Assembly: GCA_963830725.1 (NCBI GenBank)
Contig: CAWHNO010000013.1
Coordinates: 1 to 64,000, forward strand
DNA: 64,000 nt
Origin: DASSUW01 sp963830725
GTDB lineage: Bacteria; Actinomycetota; Thermoleophilia; Solirubrobacterales; Solirubrobacteraceae
Direction of reading: 5' to 3'
How positions within the stretch are numbered: the first letter of the stretch is position 1; each line of letters opens with the position of its first letter. The notes beneath the pieces were generated by a model. It searched no databases. It was not told where the DNA came from and saw nothing but the letters and a program-made list of their open reading frames with translations. Below are positions 45,549-55,005 of the stretch, piece after piece. A program made the translations under genes and the position numbers.

Positions 45549-46193
45549 TCACGACCCGCTCCCGACCGCGGCGGCGAGGGCGGCCGGCTTCTCGACCGCG
45601 GTGTGACGCGCCCGCAGCACCAGCCAGCCGGCTCCGGCGAAGCACGCCCATCCGATCGAAGCGAGCGGCGGGGCGTGCGCGCCGATCAGCACCGACGCGC
45701 CGAGCAGGACCTGGAGGGCCGGCCGCGCGCCGGCACGGCGGAAGGCCAGGACGGTCGAGACCATGACGACGATCAGGGCGATGGAGCCGAGGGCCCAGAA
45801 CAGGCCCGGCTCGCCGAAGATCGGGTTGCTCGCGAAGTCCTGGACCATCCCGGGGGCGATCGCGTCGCGCTGGGCGGCCGTGAGGCCGTTGAGCTGGTCG
45901 CCGAGCACGCCGAGCGCGATTCCCTCGAACGCGACGTAGGGCACGTAGAAGACGACGAAGGGGATCAGGGCGAAGCGGCCGACGGCGGCCGCCCGGCCGT
46001 GGAGCCCGTCGAGCAGGCCGTAGATCGCGATCGCCAGCAGCGGAAGCGAGATCACCATGCCGACGTGGACGACCTGGAAGCGCGTGGTGACGTCCCGCAG
46101 CCCCTCGTAGTCGCCGATCATCGGGTGGAACCAGAGGAGCACGGCGAAGGCGAGGGGAACACCGATCAGCAGCGCGTGGCGGAGGATGGTCAT
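45549..46193 (-). CDS. Multi-spanning membrane protein, hypothetical
   Basis: About 214 residues with seven likely membrane segments, for example HALLIGVPLAFAVLLWFHP, HVGMVISLPLLAIAIYGLLD, VPYVAFEGIALGVLGDQL and LGSIALIVVMVSTVLAFRRA. No catalytic motif is evident. ATG 46193 is chosen for its aaggag ribosome site (minus strand, about 46199-46204). It shares direction and spacing with the membrane hydrolase and is divergent from the NarL-type two-component pair. I do not recognise the family. Confidence 0.7.
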   Translation of the reverse strand: MTILRHALLIGVPLAFAVLLWFHPMIGDYEGLRDVTTRFQVVHVGMVISLPLLAIAIYGLLDGLHGRAAAVGRFALIPFVVFYVPYVAFEGIALGVLGDQLNGLTAAQRDAIAPGMVQDFASNPIFGEPGLFWALGSIALIVVMVSTVLAFRRAGARPALQVLLGASVLIGAHAPPLASIGWACFAGAGWLVLRARHTAVEKPAALAAAVGSGS

Positions 46194-46352
46194 GAGGTCT
46201 CCTTGGGTGTGGCCGTCATCGCTGCAAGCCTCGCCGGACGGCTCGGGTACGGACATGGGAGACGGCAGGCGTCCGGGCGCAAGGGAGGTCGCAGGCGGGG
46301 TGCGGCCAGCCGTACCTAGCCAGGCCGAGCGTCAGGCGTCAGGATTGACCTC

Positions 46353-48078
46353 ATGACGGCGCGTCGGACGCTCGCCATCGCGGCGGCGGCCCTGCTCTGC
46401 GGAGTCGGCGACGTGCTGCTCGTTCTCGGCAGCGAGCACCTCTCCGATCCCGGCGTCTGGGCGGTCTTCGGGCCGGTGGTCGGTTGGAGCTTCGTGGGCA
46501 CGGGCCTGTATGCGTGGCGTCGCCGGCCCGAGTCGCGCTTCGGGTTCCTGATGGTCCTGACGGGCTTCGCGTGGTTCCTCGGACCGGTCTACGCGTCGGA
46601 CTCGCCGCTGGTGTTCACCCTCGGCATCGTCCTCGGAGCCCTCTGGGGTCCGCTCTTCGGCCAGCTGCTGCTGAGCTTCCCGACCGGCAGGCTCCCGACC
46701 CGGGCGCGGCGCCGCGTCGTGGCCGCGAGCTACGTGCTGATCCCGCTCGCCCCGGTCCCGGCGCTGCTCGTCAGCGACGCCGACCAGGTCATCAGCGAGT
46801 GCCAGGGCGGATGTCCGCGCAACGTGCTGCTGATCGAGCGCGACGCGGGCCTGACCGACGCCGCGCTCGCCCTGGGCTCGGCGCTGACGCTCGGTCTCTG
46901 CCTCGTGGCGGTCGGCATGCTGGTCCGCCAGTGGCGCGCGGCGGCCGCGCCGGAGCGCCGCAGCCTCGTGCCGCTGTTCGCCAGCGGCGGCGTGACGCTC
47001 GCGCTCGTCGCCGCCTACGCCGCCACTCAGGTCCACGGCTTGCTGTGGATGGCGTTCGCCGCCTTCGCCGCGACGCCGTTCGCGTTCCTCGCGGGCCTCG
47101 CGCGCGCGGACCTGTCCGGGTCGCGCGGCGTTCGCACGCTGATGGCAGAGCTCGCCGACGCGCCCGAGCGCGCGGACCTGCGCGACGCCCTCGCGCGCGC
47201 CCTGGGCGACCCCGCGCTCGAGCTCGCGTTCTGGATGCCCGAGCTCGACCGCTACGTCGACGCGGGCGGGGCGCCCGCCGAGCTACCCGCCGAGGACGAC
47301 GCCCAGCGCACGGTGACCGAGATCGACCATCACGGCGAGCACGTCGCCGCCATCGTGCACGACCGAGCGCAGGACACCGAGACGGTCCGGGCCGCCGGCG
47401 CGGCCACCGCGCTGACGCTGGAGAACCAGCGCCTCGACGCCGAACTGCGTGCCCGCCTGGTCGAGCTGCGTGCCTCACGGGCGCGACTGGTGGAGGCGGC
47501 CGACGGAGAGCGCCGCCGCTTGGAGCGCAACCTGCACGACGGCGCGCAGTCACGGCTGGTCGCCCTGGCGCTGAATCTCCGCCTCGCCCGCATGAGCGTG
47601 GCCGACGGCTCCGACACCGCGGCACTGCTCGACGGCTCGATCGCCGAACTGGGAGAGAGCCTCAAGGAACTGCGCGACCTCGCCCGCGGCATCCATCCCG
47701 CAGTGCTCTCCGAGCGCGGGCTGGAGCCGGCGGTGCGCGCGCTCGCCGCGCGCGCGCCCGTCCCGGTGGACATCGTCGGTCGAAGCCGCCGGTCGCCTGC
47801 CCGCGGCGGTGGAGACCGCGGCCTACTTCGTGGTCTCGGAGGCGCTCACCAACGTGTCGAAGTACGCGCACGCGCGGCACGCGACCGTGCGGGTCGAGCG
47901 TGTCGACGGACAACTGCTGGTGGAGGTCAGCGACGACGGCGTGGGCGGCGCCAGCGCCGGCGACGGCTCCGGGCTTCGTGGCCTGTCCGATCGCGTCGCG
48001 GCGCTCAGCGGCACGCTCGAGGTCTCAAGCCCTCCGGGCCGGGGCACGCGGCTGCGAGCACAGCTGCCCTGCACGTGA
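46353..48078 (+). CDS. NarL-type sensor histidine kinase, one frameshift
   Basis: About 575-residue membrane kinase of the HisKA_3 (NarL/DesK-like) class. The N-terminal 250 residues hold six to eight membrane segments (AIAAAALLCGVGDVLLVLG, FGPVVGWSFVGTGLYAW). A coiled coil leads to the phospho-acceptor motif RRLERNLHDGAQSRLVALAL (about residue 393), then the ATPase domain with SEALTNVSKYAHARHATV (N-box), SDDGVGGA and GSGLRGLSDRVAAL. The frame shifts near 47785. The stop overlaps the response regulator start (GTGA). Signal unknown. Confidence 0.87.
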
Positions 48079-48752
48079 GCGCCGCCGCCGACCGTCCGCT
48101 CCGTGTCGTCGTGGCCGAGGACTCGTTCCTGCTGCGGGCCGGTGTCGTTCGCGTGCTCGAGGACACCGGCTTCGTCGTGGCCGGCGAGGCCAGCGACGCG
48201 GAGGAGCTCCTCGACCAGGTGCGCGAGCACCGTCCCGATGTCGTCGTCACCGACATCCGGATGCCGCCGACGCACACCGACGAGGGCCTGCGCGCCGCCG
48301 CGATCATCCGCTCAGAGCTGCCCCGGACGGGGGTCGTCGTCCTCTCGCAGTACGTCAAGGAGAGCTACGCGATCCAGCTGCTCGGGGAGAGCGCCGAAGG
48401 CGTCGGCTACCTGCTCAAGGACCGCGTCATGGAGCCGCGCGGCTTCGCGGAAGCGGTCAGACAGGTGGCACGCGGCGGCTCCGCGCTCGACCCCGAGGTC
48501 GTCGCCCACATGCTCGACCGCCGGCGCCGGGGCGGTCCACTCGACGAGCTGAGCGAGCGCGAGCTCGCCGTGCTCGCCGGGATGGCCGAGGGACGGTCCA
48601 ACCTCGCGATCGCGACCGACCTCGGCATCGGCGAGCACGCCCTGCAGCGCGACGTCGCCGGCATCTTCGGCAAGCTCGAGCTCCCGATCGGCGCCGAAGG
48701 CCACCGCCGGGTGCTGGCCGTCCTCACGTACATCCGCGCACAGGAGAGCTGA
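48075..48752 (+). CDS. NarL-family response regulator
   Basis: 225-residue output partner of the preceding kinase. The receiver contains VVVAEDSFLLRAGVVRVLED and the acceptor Asp in DVVVTDIRMPPTHTDEGLRA. The MPPTHTDEG loop is typical of DesR-like actinobacterial regulators. The C-terminal HTH begins LSERELAVLAGMAEGRSNLA, but its recognition helix reads GIGEHALQRDVAGIFGKLEL, less canonical than usual, and the C-terminus adds IGAEGHRRVLAVLTYIRAQ. GTG 48075 overlaps the kinase stop by 4 bases. Targets may include the pair itself or the divergent membrane genes. Confidence 0.87.
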   Translation: MSAAADRPLRVVVAEDSFLLRAGVVRVLEDTGFVVAGEASDAEELLDQVREHRPDVVVTDIRMPPTHTDEGLRAAAIIRSELPRTGVVVLSQYVKESYAIQLLGESAEGVGYLLKDRVMEPRGFAEAVRQVARGGSALDPEVVAHMLDRRRRGGPLDELSERELAVLAGMAEGRSNLAIATDLGIGEHALQRDVAGIFGKLELPIGAEGHRRVLAVLTYIRAQES

Positions 48753-48785
48753 GCTCACCCCCTGACGGCTCGACGCGGATGACGC

Positions 48786-50225
48786 TCAGGGCTGCGGCTG
48801 CGTCAGCCGCGCGAAGACGTCGCCGAGCGTGCGCAGCTCGTCGGCGCTGAGCCGGTCGAGGAATCTGCTCCGGACGTCGGCGACATGCTCGGCCTGGGCG
48901 TCGCGCACCAGCGCCGCCCCCGCGTCGGTCAGCCAGGCGTTGGTCGCGCGCGTGTCCTCGGGGCACCGCCGGCGCTCGACGAGGCCGCGCCGCTCGAGCG
49001 CGTCGACGATGCGCGAGACGCGGCTGAGGCTCAGCCCGACCTCGGCCGCGAGGCGCGACAGCCTGAGCCGGCGCTGGTCGGCCGCCGCCAGGCGCCCGAG
49101 CAGCTCCAATGCGCTCAGCGACAGCCCGTGGCGCGCCTCGAGCGCGGACTCCAGCTGCCGGGTCAGCTCGCGGTGGACACGCTGCAGGCCGATCCACGCC
49201 TGCGCATGCGAGTCGTCGCCGACGACGTACGCACAGCGGTCGCGCTCGTCCTGAGGCGTGGCGGCCTGCGCTGCGCTCACCGCCGGCTCCCGGCCTTCGC
49301 GACCTCCTGTCCAGTCGGCACGCGGATCCGGCAGCGGCGTCAGCCGCGCCTCCACCTCGTCGCGGCGCGACTCCAGCCACGGCGGCAGGATGATCCGGCG
49401 GCCGAGCTCCTCGACCGGGCCGTCGACGGTGAAGCCGGGCTCCTCGGTCGCCAGCTCGAACAGCACGCCGCCCGGCTCGCGGAAGTACAGCGAGTGGAAG
49501 TAGTGGCGGTCGATGATGCCGCTGTTGGGCACGCCGGCCCGGTTCAGGCGCGCGAGCCACTCGCCCTGCTCGGCGTCGGTCGTGTACCACGCGATGTGGT
49601 GCACGGTCCCGGCGCTCTGGCGGCCGCGCTCGGCAGGCGGCGCGTCGAGCGCGATCCAGCCGCCGCGCCGGTCGCCGCGCAGCTCGAACACATCGTCGCC
49701 GCGGCGCTCGGCGCCGAGCAGCTGCAGGAGCAGCGAGGTCGTGCCCTGCGGCGCTGCGCTGTACGCGCGCACGCCCTCGAAGCCCCGCAGTGCCAGCTCG
49801 GCCGGGATCTCCGGGTGATCGGCGATCAGCGGCTGGTCGCCGCTCGCGTCGACGATCAGCTCGTGACCGAGGCCCTCGAAGTCCGCGAATCGCAGGCTGC
49901 CGTCCGTGCGCTCGACCTCGCCGCCCTCCTCGGACAGGCGAGCGGCCCAGAAGTCCAGCGCCGTATCCGAGCCGACGCGCCAGACGATCCGGTGCACCAT
50001 GCCCGCGCCGGCCCGGCCCGGGATCGCGCCCGGATACTCGAAGAACGTCAGATCGGCGCCCGGTCGCGCGAGCTCGTCGCCGTAGAAGAGGTGGTAGACG
50101 CTCGGGTCGTCCTGATTGACCGTCTTCGCCGTCAGCCGCAACCCGAGCACGCGCGTGTAGTAGTCGACGTTGCGCGGCGCGTCGCCCGTGATCGCCGTGA
50201 TGTGGTGGATGCCGTCGAAGGTCAT
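48786..50225 (-). CDS. Ring-cleaving dioxygenase fused to a MarR-family regulator
   Basis: 479-residue single open frame. Residues 1-305 are an MhqO/LinE-like extradiol dioxygenase of two VOC modules: DGIHHITAITGDAPRNVDYY (metal His about 7 or 8), TVHHIAWYTTDAEQGEWLAR (His about 209-210) and YFREPGGVLFELATEEPGFT (Glu257). After a polar linker (about 306-338), residues 340-479 are a MarR winged helix: LQRVHRELTRQLESALEARH, LSRLAAEVGLSLSRVSRIVD and LVERRRCPEDTRATNAWLTD. In Bacillus, MhqO and the MarR regulator MhqR are separate proteins responding to quinones. ATG 50225 starts the dioxygenase. Two MarR-like operators cover its promoter. Confidence 0.88.
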   Translation of the reverse strand: MTFDGIHHITAITGDAPRNVDYYTRVLGLRLTAKTVNQDDPSVYHLFYGDELARPGADLTFFEYPGAIPGRAGAGMVHRIVWRVGSDTALDFWAARLSEEGGEVERTDGSLRFADFEGLGHELIVDASGDQPLIADHPEIPAELALRGFEGVRAYSAAPQGTTSLLLQLLGAERRGDDVFELRGDRRGGWIALDAPPAERGRQSAGTVHHIAWYTTDAEQGEWLARLNRAGVPNSGIIDRHYFHSLYFREPGGVLFELATEEPGFTVDGPVEELGRRIILPPWLESRRDEVEARLTPLPDPRADWTGGREGREPAVSAAQAATPQDERDRCAYVVGDDSHAQAWIGLQRVHRELTRQLESALEARHGLSLSALELLGRLAAADQRRLRLSRLAAEVGLSLSRVSRIVDALERRGLVERRRCPEDTRATNAWLTDAGAALVRDAQAEHVADVRSRFLDRLSADELRTLGDVFARLTQPQP

Positions 50226-50251
50226 GGCCTGACTCCTGGTCGCCCAAATAC

Positions 50252-50291
50252 TTGCTCTAGCAAGCTTAGCGCAGGATGGTTGCGCTTGCAA
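50252..50291 (-). promoter_or_regulatory. Dioxygenase-MarR promoter with two TTGCN4GCAA operators
   Basis: On the minus strand, -35 TTGCAA (50291-50286) and -10 TAAGCT (50268-50263) are separated by 17 bases. Two copies of TTGC-N4-GCAA lie at 50280-50291 (over the -35) and 50252-50263 (over the -10 and start site). This is a classic repression layout and points to binding by the fused MarR domain. The region begins right after the copA stop. Confidence 0.7.
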
Positions 50292-52524
50292 TCAGTTCGC
50301 TCGGCGGCCGACCCGGAACCGTTTGAGCCGAAGCGCGTTGGCGACGACGCTGACGCTCGAGAAGGCCATCGCGAGCCCGGCGATCAGCGGGTTGAGCAGG
50401 CCGGCGGCGGCCAGCGGCAGCGCGGCCAGGTTGTAGCCGAACGCCCAGCCGAGGTTCTGCTTGATCGTGCGCAGGGTCGCCGCGAGAGGCGGATCGCGTC
50501 GGCGGCGGCGCGCAGGTCGCCGGAGATGAGCGTGAGGTCGGACGCCTCGATGGCGACGTCGGTGCCGGTCCCGATCGCCAGCCCCAGATCGGCCTGCGCG
50601 AGCGCGGGCGCGTCGTTGACGCCGTCGCCCACCATCGCCACCACGCGACCCTCGGCCTGCAGGCGCGCGGATGACGGCCGCCTTCTCCGCCGGCAGCACC
50701 TCGGCGATCACCTCGTCGATGCCGACCTCGGCCGCGACCGCGCGCGCGGTGCGCTCGTTGTCGCCGGTGAGCAGCACCGGCCGCAGGCCGAGCGCCTTCA
50801 GCGACGCGACGGCCTCGGCGGAGGTGGGCTTGACGGTGTCGGCCACCACGAGCACTGCGCGGAGCGCGCCGTCCCACGCGACCACCACGGCCGTGCGGCC
50901 CTGCGCCTCGGCGGCCTCGCGCGCCTCGTCGAGCGCGGCCGGGACGACCAGGCTCCAGTCGGCGATGAAGGCCGCGCGTCCGATCTGGACGCCGTGGCCG
51001 CCGACGATGCCGTCGACGCCGAGCCCTTCGTGGTTGGCGAAGCCCTCCAGCGCCGGGAGGTCGCCCAGCTCGTCACGCGCCGCGCGCGCGATCGCCTGCC
51101 CGATCGGGTGCTCGGAGGCGTCCTCGAGCGCCCCGGCGAGGGCCAGCACGGTCGCGCGGTCCTCGCCCTCGGCGAGCGTCACGTCGACCAGGCTCATCCG
51201 GCCGCTGGTGACCGTGCCGGTCTTGTCGAGCACGATCGTGTCCGCCTCGCGCGTGGACTCCAGGATCTCCGGGCCCTTGATCAGCAGCCCGAGCTGGGCG
51301 CCGCGGCCGGTGCCCACCAGCAGCGCGGTCGGCGTGGCGAGCCCGAGCGCGCACGGGCAGGCGATGATCAGCACCGCGACGGCGGCCGTGAACGCGAAGG
51401 TGAGGTCCTCGCCGGCGCCGATCCAGAACCCCAGCGTGGCGACCGCGAGCCCGATGACGACCGGGACGAACACGCCCGAGATGCGATCGGCGAGCCGCTG
51501 GACGGGAGCCTTGCCCGACTGCGCCTCGGTCACGAGCCGGGCGATCTGCGCCAGCGCGGTGTCGGCGCCGACCTTCGTGGCGCGCACGATCAGGCGGCCG
51601 CCGGCGTTCACCGACGCGCCCGCGACCTCGTCGCCCGGCCGCTTCTCGACCGGCACGGCCTCGCCGGTCAGCAGCGACTGGTCGACGGCGCCGGCGCCGT
51701 CCTCGACGACGCCGTCGGTGGCGACCTTCTCGCCCGGGCGCACGACGAAGCGGTCGCCGACGGTGAGCTGCTCGATCGGCACGCGGCGCTCGGCGCCGCC
51801 CGCGTCGAGCACGGCGACGTCCTTGGCGCCCGAGCTCGAGCAGCGCCTTCAGCGCCGACCCCGCGCTGCGCTTGGCCCGCGCCTCGAAGTAGCGGCCCGC
51901 GAGCAGGAACACGGTCACGGCGGTCGCCACCTCGAGGTAGATCTCGTCCGCGCCGGCGTCCCGCTCGGGCACCAGGTCGAAGCCCATCGTCATGCCGGGC
52001 ATGCCGGCGTCGCCGATGAACAGGGCGTAGAGCGACCAGCCGAAGGCGGCGAGGACGCCGAGCGAGATCAGCGTGTCCATCGTGGCCGACGCGTGCCTGA
52101 GGTTCGCCCAGGCGGCGCGGTGGAACGGCCACGCGCCCCACACGACCACCGGTGCGGCGAGCGTCAGCGACAGCCACTGCCAGTTGTCGAACTGCAGCGG
52201 CGGGATCATCGACATCGCGAGCACCGGCAGCATGAGCGCGAGCGAGACGAGCAGGCGCCGGCGCAGCGGTGCCGTCTCGTCCGGCTCTTCGGCGCCCGCC
52301 GGCTCGGCGGCCGGCAGCACCGCCTGGTAGCCGGCGGCCTCGACGGCCTCGACGAGCCGCTGCGGCTGCACGGCGGCCGCGTCGTAGTCGACCGTCGCGC
52401 GCTCGGTCGCGTAGTTGACCGACGCGCGCACGCCCTCGAGCTCGTTGAGCCTGCGCTCGATCCGGTTCGCGCACGACGCGCACGTCATTCCGGCGATCGG
52501 CAGCTCGACGTGCTCGACCGCCAC
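50292..52524 (-). CDS. copA: Copper-exporting P1B-type ATPase, three frameshifts
   Basis: About 740-residue heavy-metal pump. It has one N-terminal HMA domain (IAGMTCASCANRIERRL, CxxC), eight membrane helices, the TGE actuator loop (LLTGEAVPVEK), the Cu(I) site CPC in IIACPCALGLATPTALL, the phosphorylation motif VLDKTGTVTSG, SEHPIGQA and the hinge VGDGVNDAPALAQADLG. The CPC and C-terminal MxxSS (AFSSVSVVANALRL) support copper. Frame changes: near 51830 (extra G in ctcgg-g-cgcc), 50665 and 50480. GTG 52524 starts the protein. A CsoR-type operator sits in its promoter. Confidence 0.9.
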
Positions 52525-52526
52525 GG

Positions 52527-52571
52527 CTACCTCGCCACGTACGGCGCGAACTTCGTCAACGTCTTGTCCAT
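52527..52571 (-). CDS. Possible 14-residue leader peptide before copA
   Basis: ATG 52571, preceded by AGGAG at about 8 bases, opens a short frame encoding MDKTLTKFAPYVAR and a TAG that ends 2 bases before the copA GTG. The frame is also the tail of the open frame continuing from the FAD oxidase. It may couple copA translation to the leader or may be a chance result of the compact layout. Confidence 0.35.
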   Translation of the reverse strand: MDKTLTKFAPYVAR

Positions 52572-54051
52572 CAAGGGGGCTCCTGATACGGCGGCGAGGT
52601 ATCTCTCCCGCCAAAGCTTAGCAGTACCCCTAGGGGGTATCAACCGCATCGTGTCGAAGCCGAGCTTCCCGGGGTTCATGACGCCCGCCGGATCGAGCGC
52701 CTGCTTGATGCGCGTGAGCGTCTCGTGGGCCGGCCCCCACTGCCGCCGGAGGTAGGGCGCGAGCGTCGAGCCGACGCCGTGGTGGTCGTTGATGACGCCG
52801 CCCGCGTCGAGGATCGCCTCCACGCCGCGCCCCCAGATCTCCTTGTAGAGCGCGAGCGGGTCCGGATGGCCGGACGCGTCGGCGATCTGGAACCGCGGGT
52901 AGACCATCGTGCCCCAGTCGTACCAGTGGCTGAAGTGCGTGCGCAGCCGCAGGCCGTGCTCGCCGAACGGCTCCAGCGCCGCGCGGATCGCGTGGTAGAC
53001 GCCGAGCGCGCGGCTGTAGGGCGCGACGGCGTCGATCGTGCCCCACATGGCGGGCAGCGTCGGATAGTGCGGCGGGTGGTAGAAGTCGTAGCGGCGCTCC
53101 CACCACGTGCGGCACAGCTCCGGGTCCAGCAGCGTGCCGCCGGCGGCCTCCAGCGAGCGCAGCGTGCTGGACGCCTCGGCGTCGGCCACCGCCGCGTCGC
53201 CCTCGAACATGAGCAGCGCGGTCGGCCCCTCGAGCGCGGCGCCGACCACGGGGGACAGGCTGCCGCTGCTCGCCTCGGCGTCGTAGTAGCGGATCACGGC
53301 CGGCCGGATGCCGCGCTGCATGGTCGCGCGCAGCGCGTCGATGCCGCTCTCGAGCGAGGGCATCGCGACGGCCTCGAAGCGGCGGTGCTCGGGCAGCGGC
53401 ACGAGCTTGACCGTCACGCGCGTGATGACTCCCAGCGTTCCCTCCGAGCCGACGAACAGCTGCGTGAGCTCCGGCCCGACGGCATGGCGCGGCACCGGAA
53501 GCGTGTCGATCACCTCGCCGGTCGGCGTGACGACCCGCAGCGCGACGACCAGGTCCTCGATCTTGCCGTAGCGCGAGGAGAGCACCCCGGAGCCGCGCGC
53601 GGCGACGTAGCCGCCGACCGAGGCCCACTCGGCCGAGGCCGGGAAGTGGGGGAACGACAGCCCGCGCTCGTTGAGCACCCGCTCGAACGCGCGGCCGTTG
53701 AGCCCGGCCTCGACGGTCGCCGTCAGGGACGCCTCGTCGATCTCGACGACCGCGTCCATGGCGCTGACGTCGACCACGATCCCGCCCGTCTGCGGCACCG
53801 CGGCCCCCATCACACCGGAGCCGCCGCCGCGCGGCACGACCGGGATGCCCCGCTCGCCGGCGAACCGGAGCGTCGCCGCCACCTCGGCGTCGGTCGTGGC
53901 GTGCGACCACGGCTGCGGGCAGCGACGGCCGGCCCTCCAGCGCGGCGAACAGCGACGGCCACGACCAGTCGCGCGCGCAGCGCGCGAGGTCGTCCGGGTC
54001 GGTCGAGGCCGTGCCGACGAGGGCGCGCAGGTCGTCGATGAACGCCGTCAC
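52527..54051 (-). CDS. FAD-linked oxidase (VAO/PCMH type), one frameshift
   Basis: About 470-residue flavoprotein. After GTG 54051 and TAFIDDLRALVGTASTDPDD, a frame change near 53920 leads into AATLRFAGERGIPVVPRGGG (FAD-binding), TVEAGLNGRAFERVLNERGL, VGGYVAARGSGVLSSRYGKI and GSEGTLGVITRVTVKLVPLP, then the C-terminal cap with HFSHWYDWGTMVYPRF and DAGGVINDHHGVGS and LDPAGVMNPGKLG. The last features match alkyl-DHAP synthase or glycolate/lactate oxidase-like enzymes. The family end is near 52665; the frame then stays open through the copA promoter to 52527, so the true stop may be lost. It is divergent from the creatininase gene. Confidence 0.82.
52615..52643 (-). promoter_or_regulatory. copA promoter with CsoR-like operator in the spacer
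   Basis: On the minus strand, TTGATA (-35, 52643-52638) and TAAGCT (-10, 52620-52615) are separated by 17 bases. The spacer holds TACCCCCTAGGGGTA (52639-52625), a palindrome of the type bound by copper-sensing CsoR repressors. No csoR gene is in the window. Copper-dependent derepression of copA is predicted. Confidence 0.75.
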
Positions 54052-54063
54052 GCCCTCAGTACA

Positions 54064-54080
54064 TCACAACGATGTGAGAA
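54064..54080 (+). promoter_or_regulatory. TCACA-N4-TGTGA palindrome upstream of the creatininase gene
   Basis: TCACAACGATGTGA (54064-54077) lies between the divergent FAD oxidase and creatininase genes and is followed by GAA, giving TGTGAGAA. The same TGTGAGAA sequence occurs before the DeoR gene at about 55923. It is a candidate operator for that DeoR protein. Confidence 0.5.
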
Positions 54081-54116
54081 CTTGATGGGAGTTGACGAAT
54101 CTGCGAGATTGCCGGA

Positions 54117-54974
54117 ATGGAGGAGCTTCCGACGTACAACCTCGGCGAGCTGTCGCCGGTCGACATCAAGGCGTACCTGCAGGAGAAGGACGTCGTGATG
54201 ATCCCGATCGCCAGCCTCGAGCAGCACGGCCCGCACCTGCCGCTCCTGACCGACACGATCCAGGCGGAGGAGATCACCATCCGCGCCGCCCGCCGCGCGC
54301 GGGTGCTCTACACGCCGACGGTCTGGATGGGCTACTCGCCGCAGCACATGTACGACCCCGGCGAGGGCACGGGGACGATCACGATCCGCCCCAACCTGCT
54401 GCTGGAGCTGTGGTACGACGTCGGCCGCTCGCTGATCCACCACGGCTTCAACAAGCTCGTGTTCGTCAACAACCACGGCTCGAACGCCAAGATCATCGAG
54501 CCGCTGCTGCGGCGCCTGCGCTACGACACGGGCGCCATGGTCACGATGTCGCGCCTGTACGGCGAGCGCTACCTGGCGCTGATCGACGACATCATGGAGA
54601 ACCCGGCGGAGGAGACGCCCGGCTGGCACTCGAGCGAGCTGGAGACCTCGCAGGTGATGGCCCACGACGAGTCGCTCGTGCGGATGGACCGCGCGGTCGC
54701 CCAGGTGCCCGAGCGGCCCACGTCGATCCCCGACTCGTTCGTCAAGAAGGACGGCGCGCCCGACGTCGCCTTCCAGGGCCACGAGTTCTTCCTCTTCGCC
54801 ACCGACCACCAGGAGTTCACGCCGTCGGGCGTGATCGGCAACCCCATGCGGTCGACCGCGGAGAAGGGCGAGCGCACCTACGAGCGCTACGCCGAGCACC
54901 TCGCCGCGGCGCTCGGCGAGTTCGAAAAGCTGCACGTCGAAGTCCACACCCGCGAGTGGCGGGCGCTGGTCTGA
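54117..54974 (+). CDS. Creatininase-family amidohydrolase
   Basis: 285-residue metal-dependent hydrolase fold. Metal-binding residues are visible: Glu35 and His37 in IASLEQHGPHLPLLTDT, Asp46, and the later VNNHGSNAKIIEPLLRRL (about 117) and WHSSELETSQVMAHDESL (about 180) motifs. True creatininases hydrolyse creatinine; other members open cyclic amides or act in mycofactocin and sugar pathways. Next to a sugar epimerase and DeoR regulator, a role in catabolism of a modified sugar or lactam is more likely than creatinine use (inference). ATG 54117 has ggaatggagg nearby; the epimerase starts 31 bases after the stop. Confidence 0.87.
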   Translation: MEELPTYNLGELSPVDIKAYLQEKDVVMIPIASLEQHGPHLPLLTDTIQAEEITIRAARRARVLYTPTVWMGYSPQHMYDPGEGTGTITIRPNLLLELWYDVGRSLIHHGFNKLVFVNNHGSNAKIIEPLLRRLRYDTGAMVTMSRLYGERYLALIDDIMENPAEETPGWHSSELETSQVMAHDESLVRMDRAVAQVPERPTSIPDSFVKKDGAPDVAFQGHEFFLFATDHQEFTPSGVIGNPMRSTAEKGERTYERYAEHLAAALGEFEKLHVEVHTREWRALV

Positions 54975-55005
54975 TCGGTTCTGTGACACGACGGAGGAGA
55001 CGGCC

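Noticed and set aside
46353..48752. Single hybrid kinase-receiver protein
   Set aside because: The long frame joins them only through the frameshift near 47785; the alternative frame gives a normal ATPase end and GTGA overlap with the regulator.
52120..54051. Horizontal transfer of the copper/oxidase region
   Set aside because: Base composition and codon use look the same as neighbours by eye; no integrase or flanking repeat.
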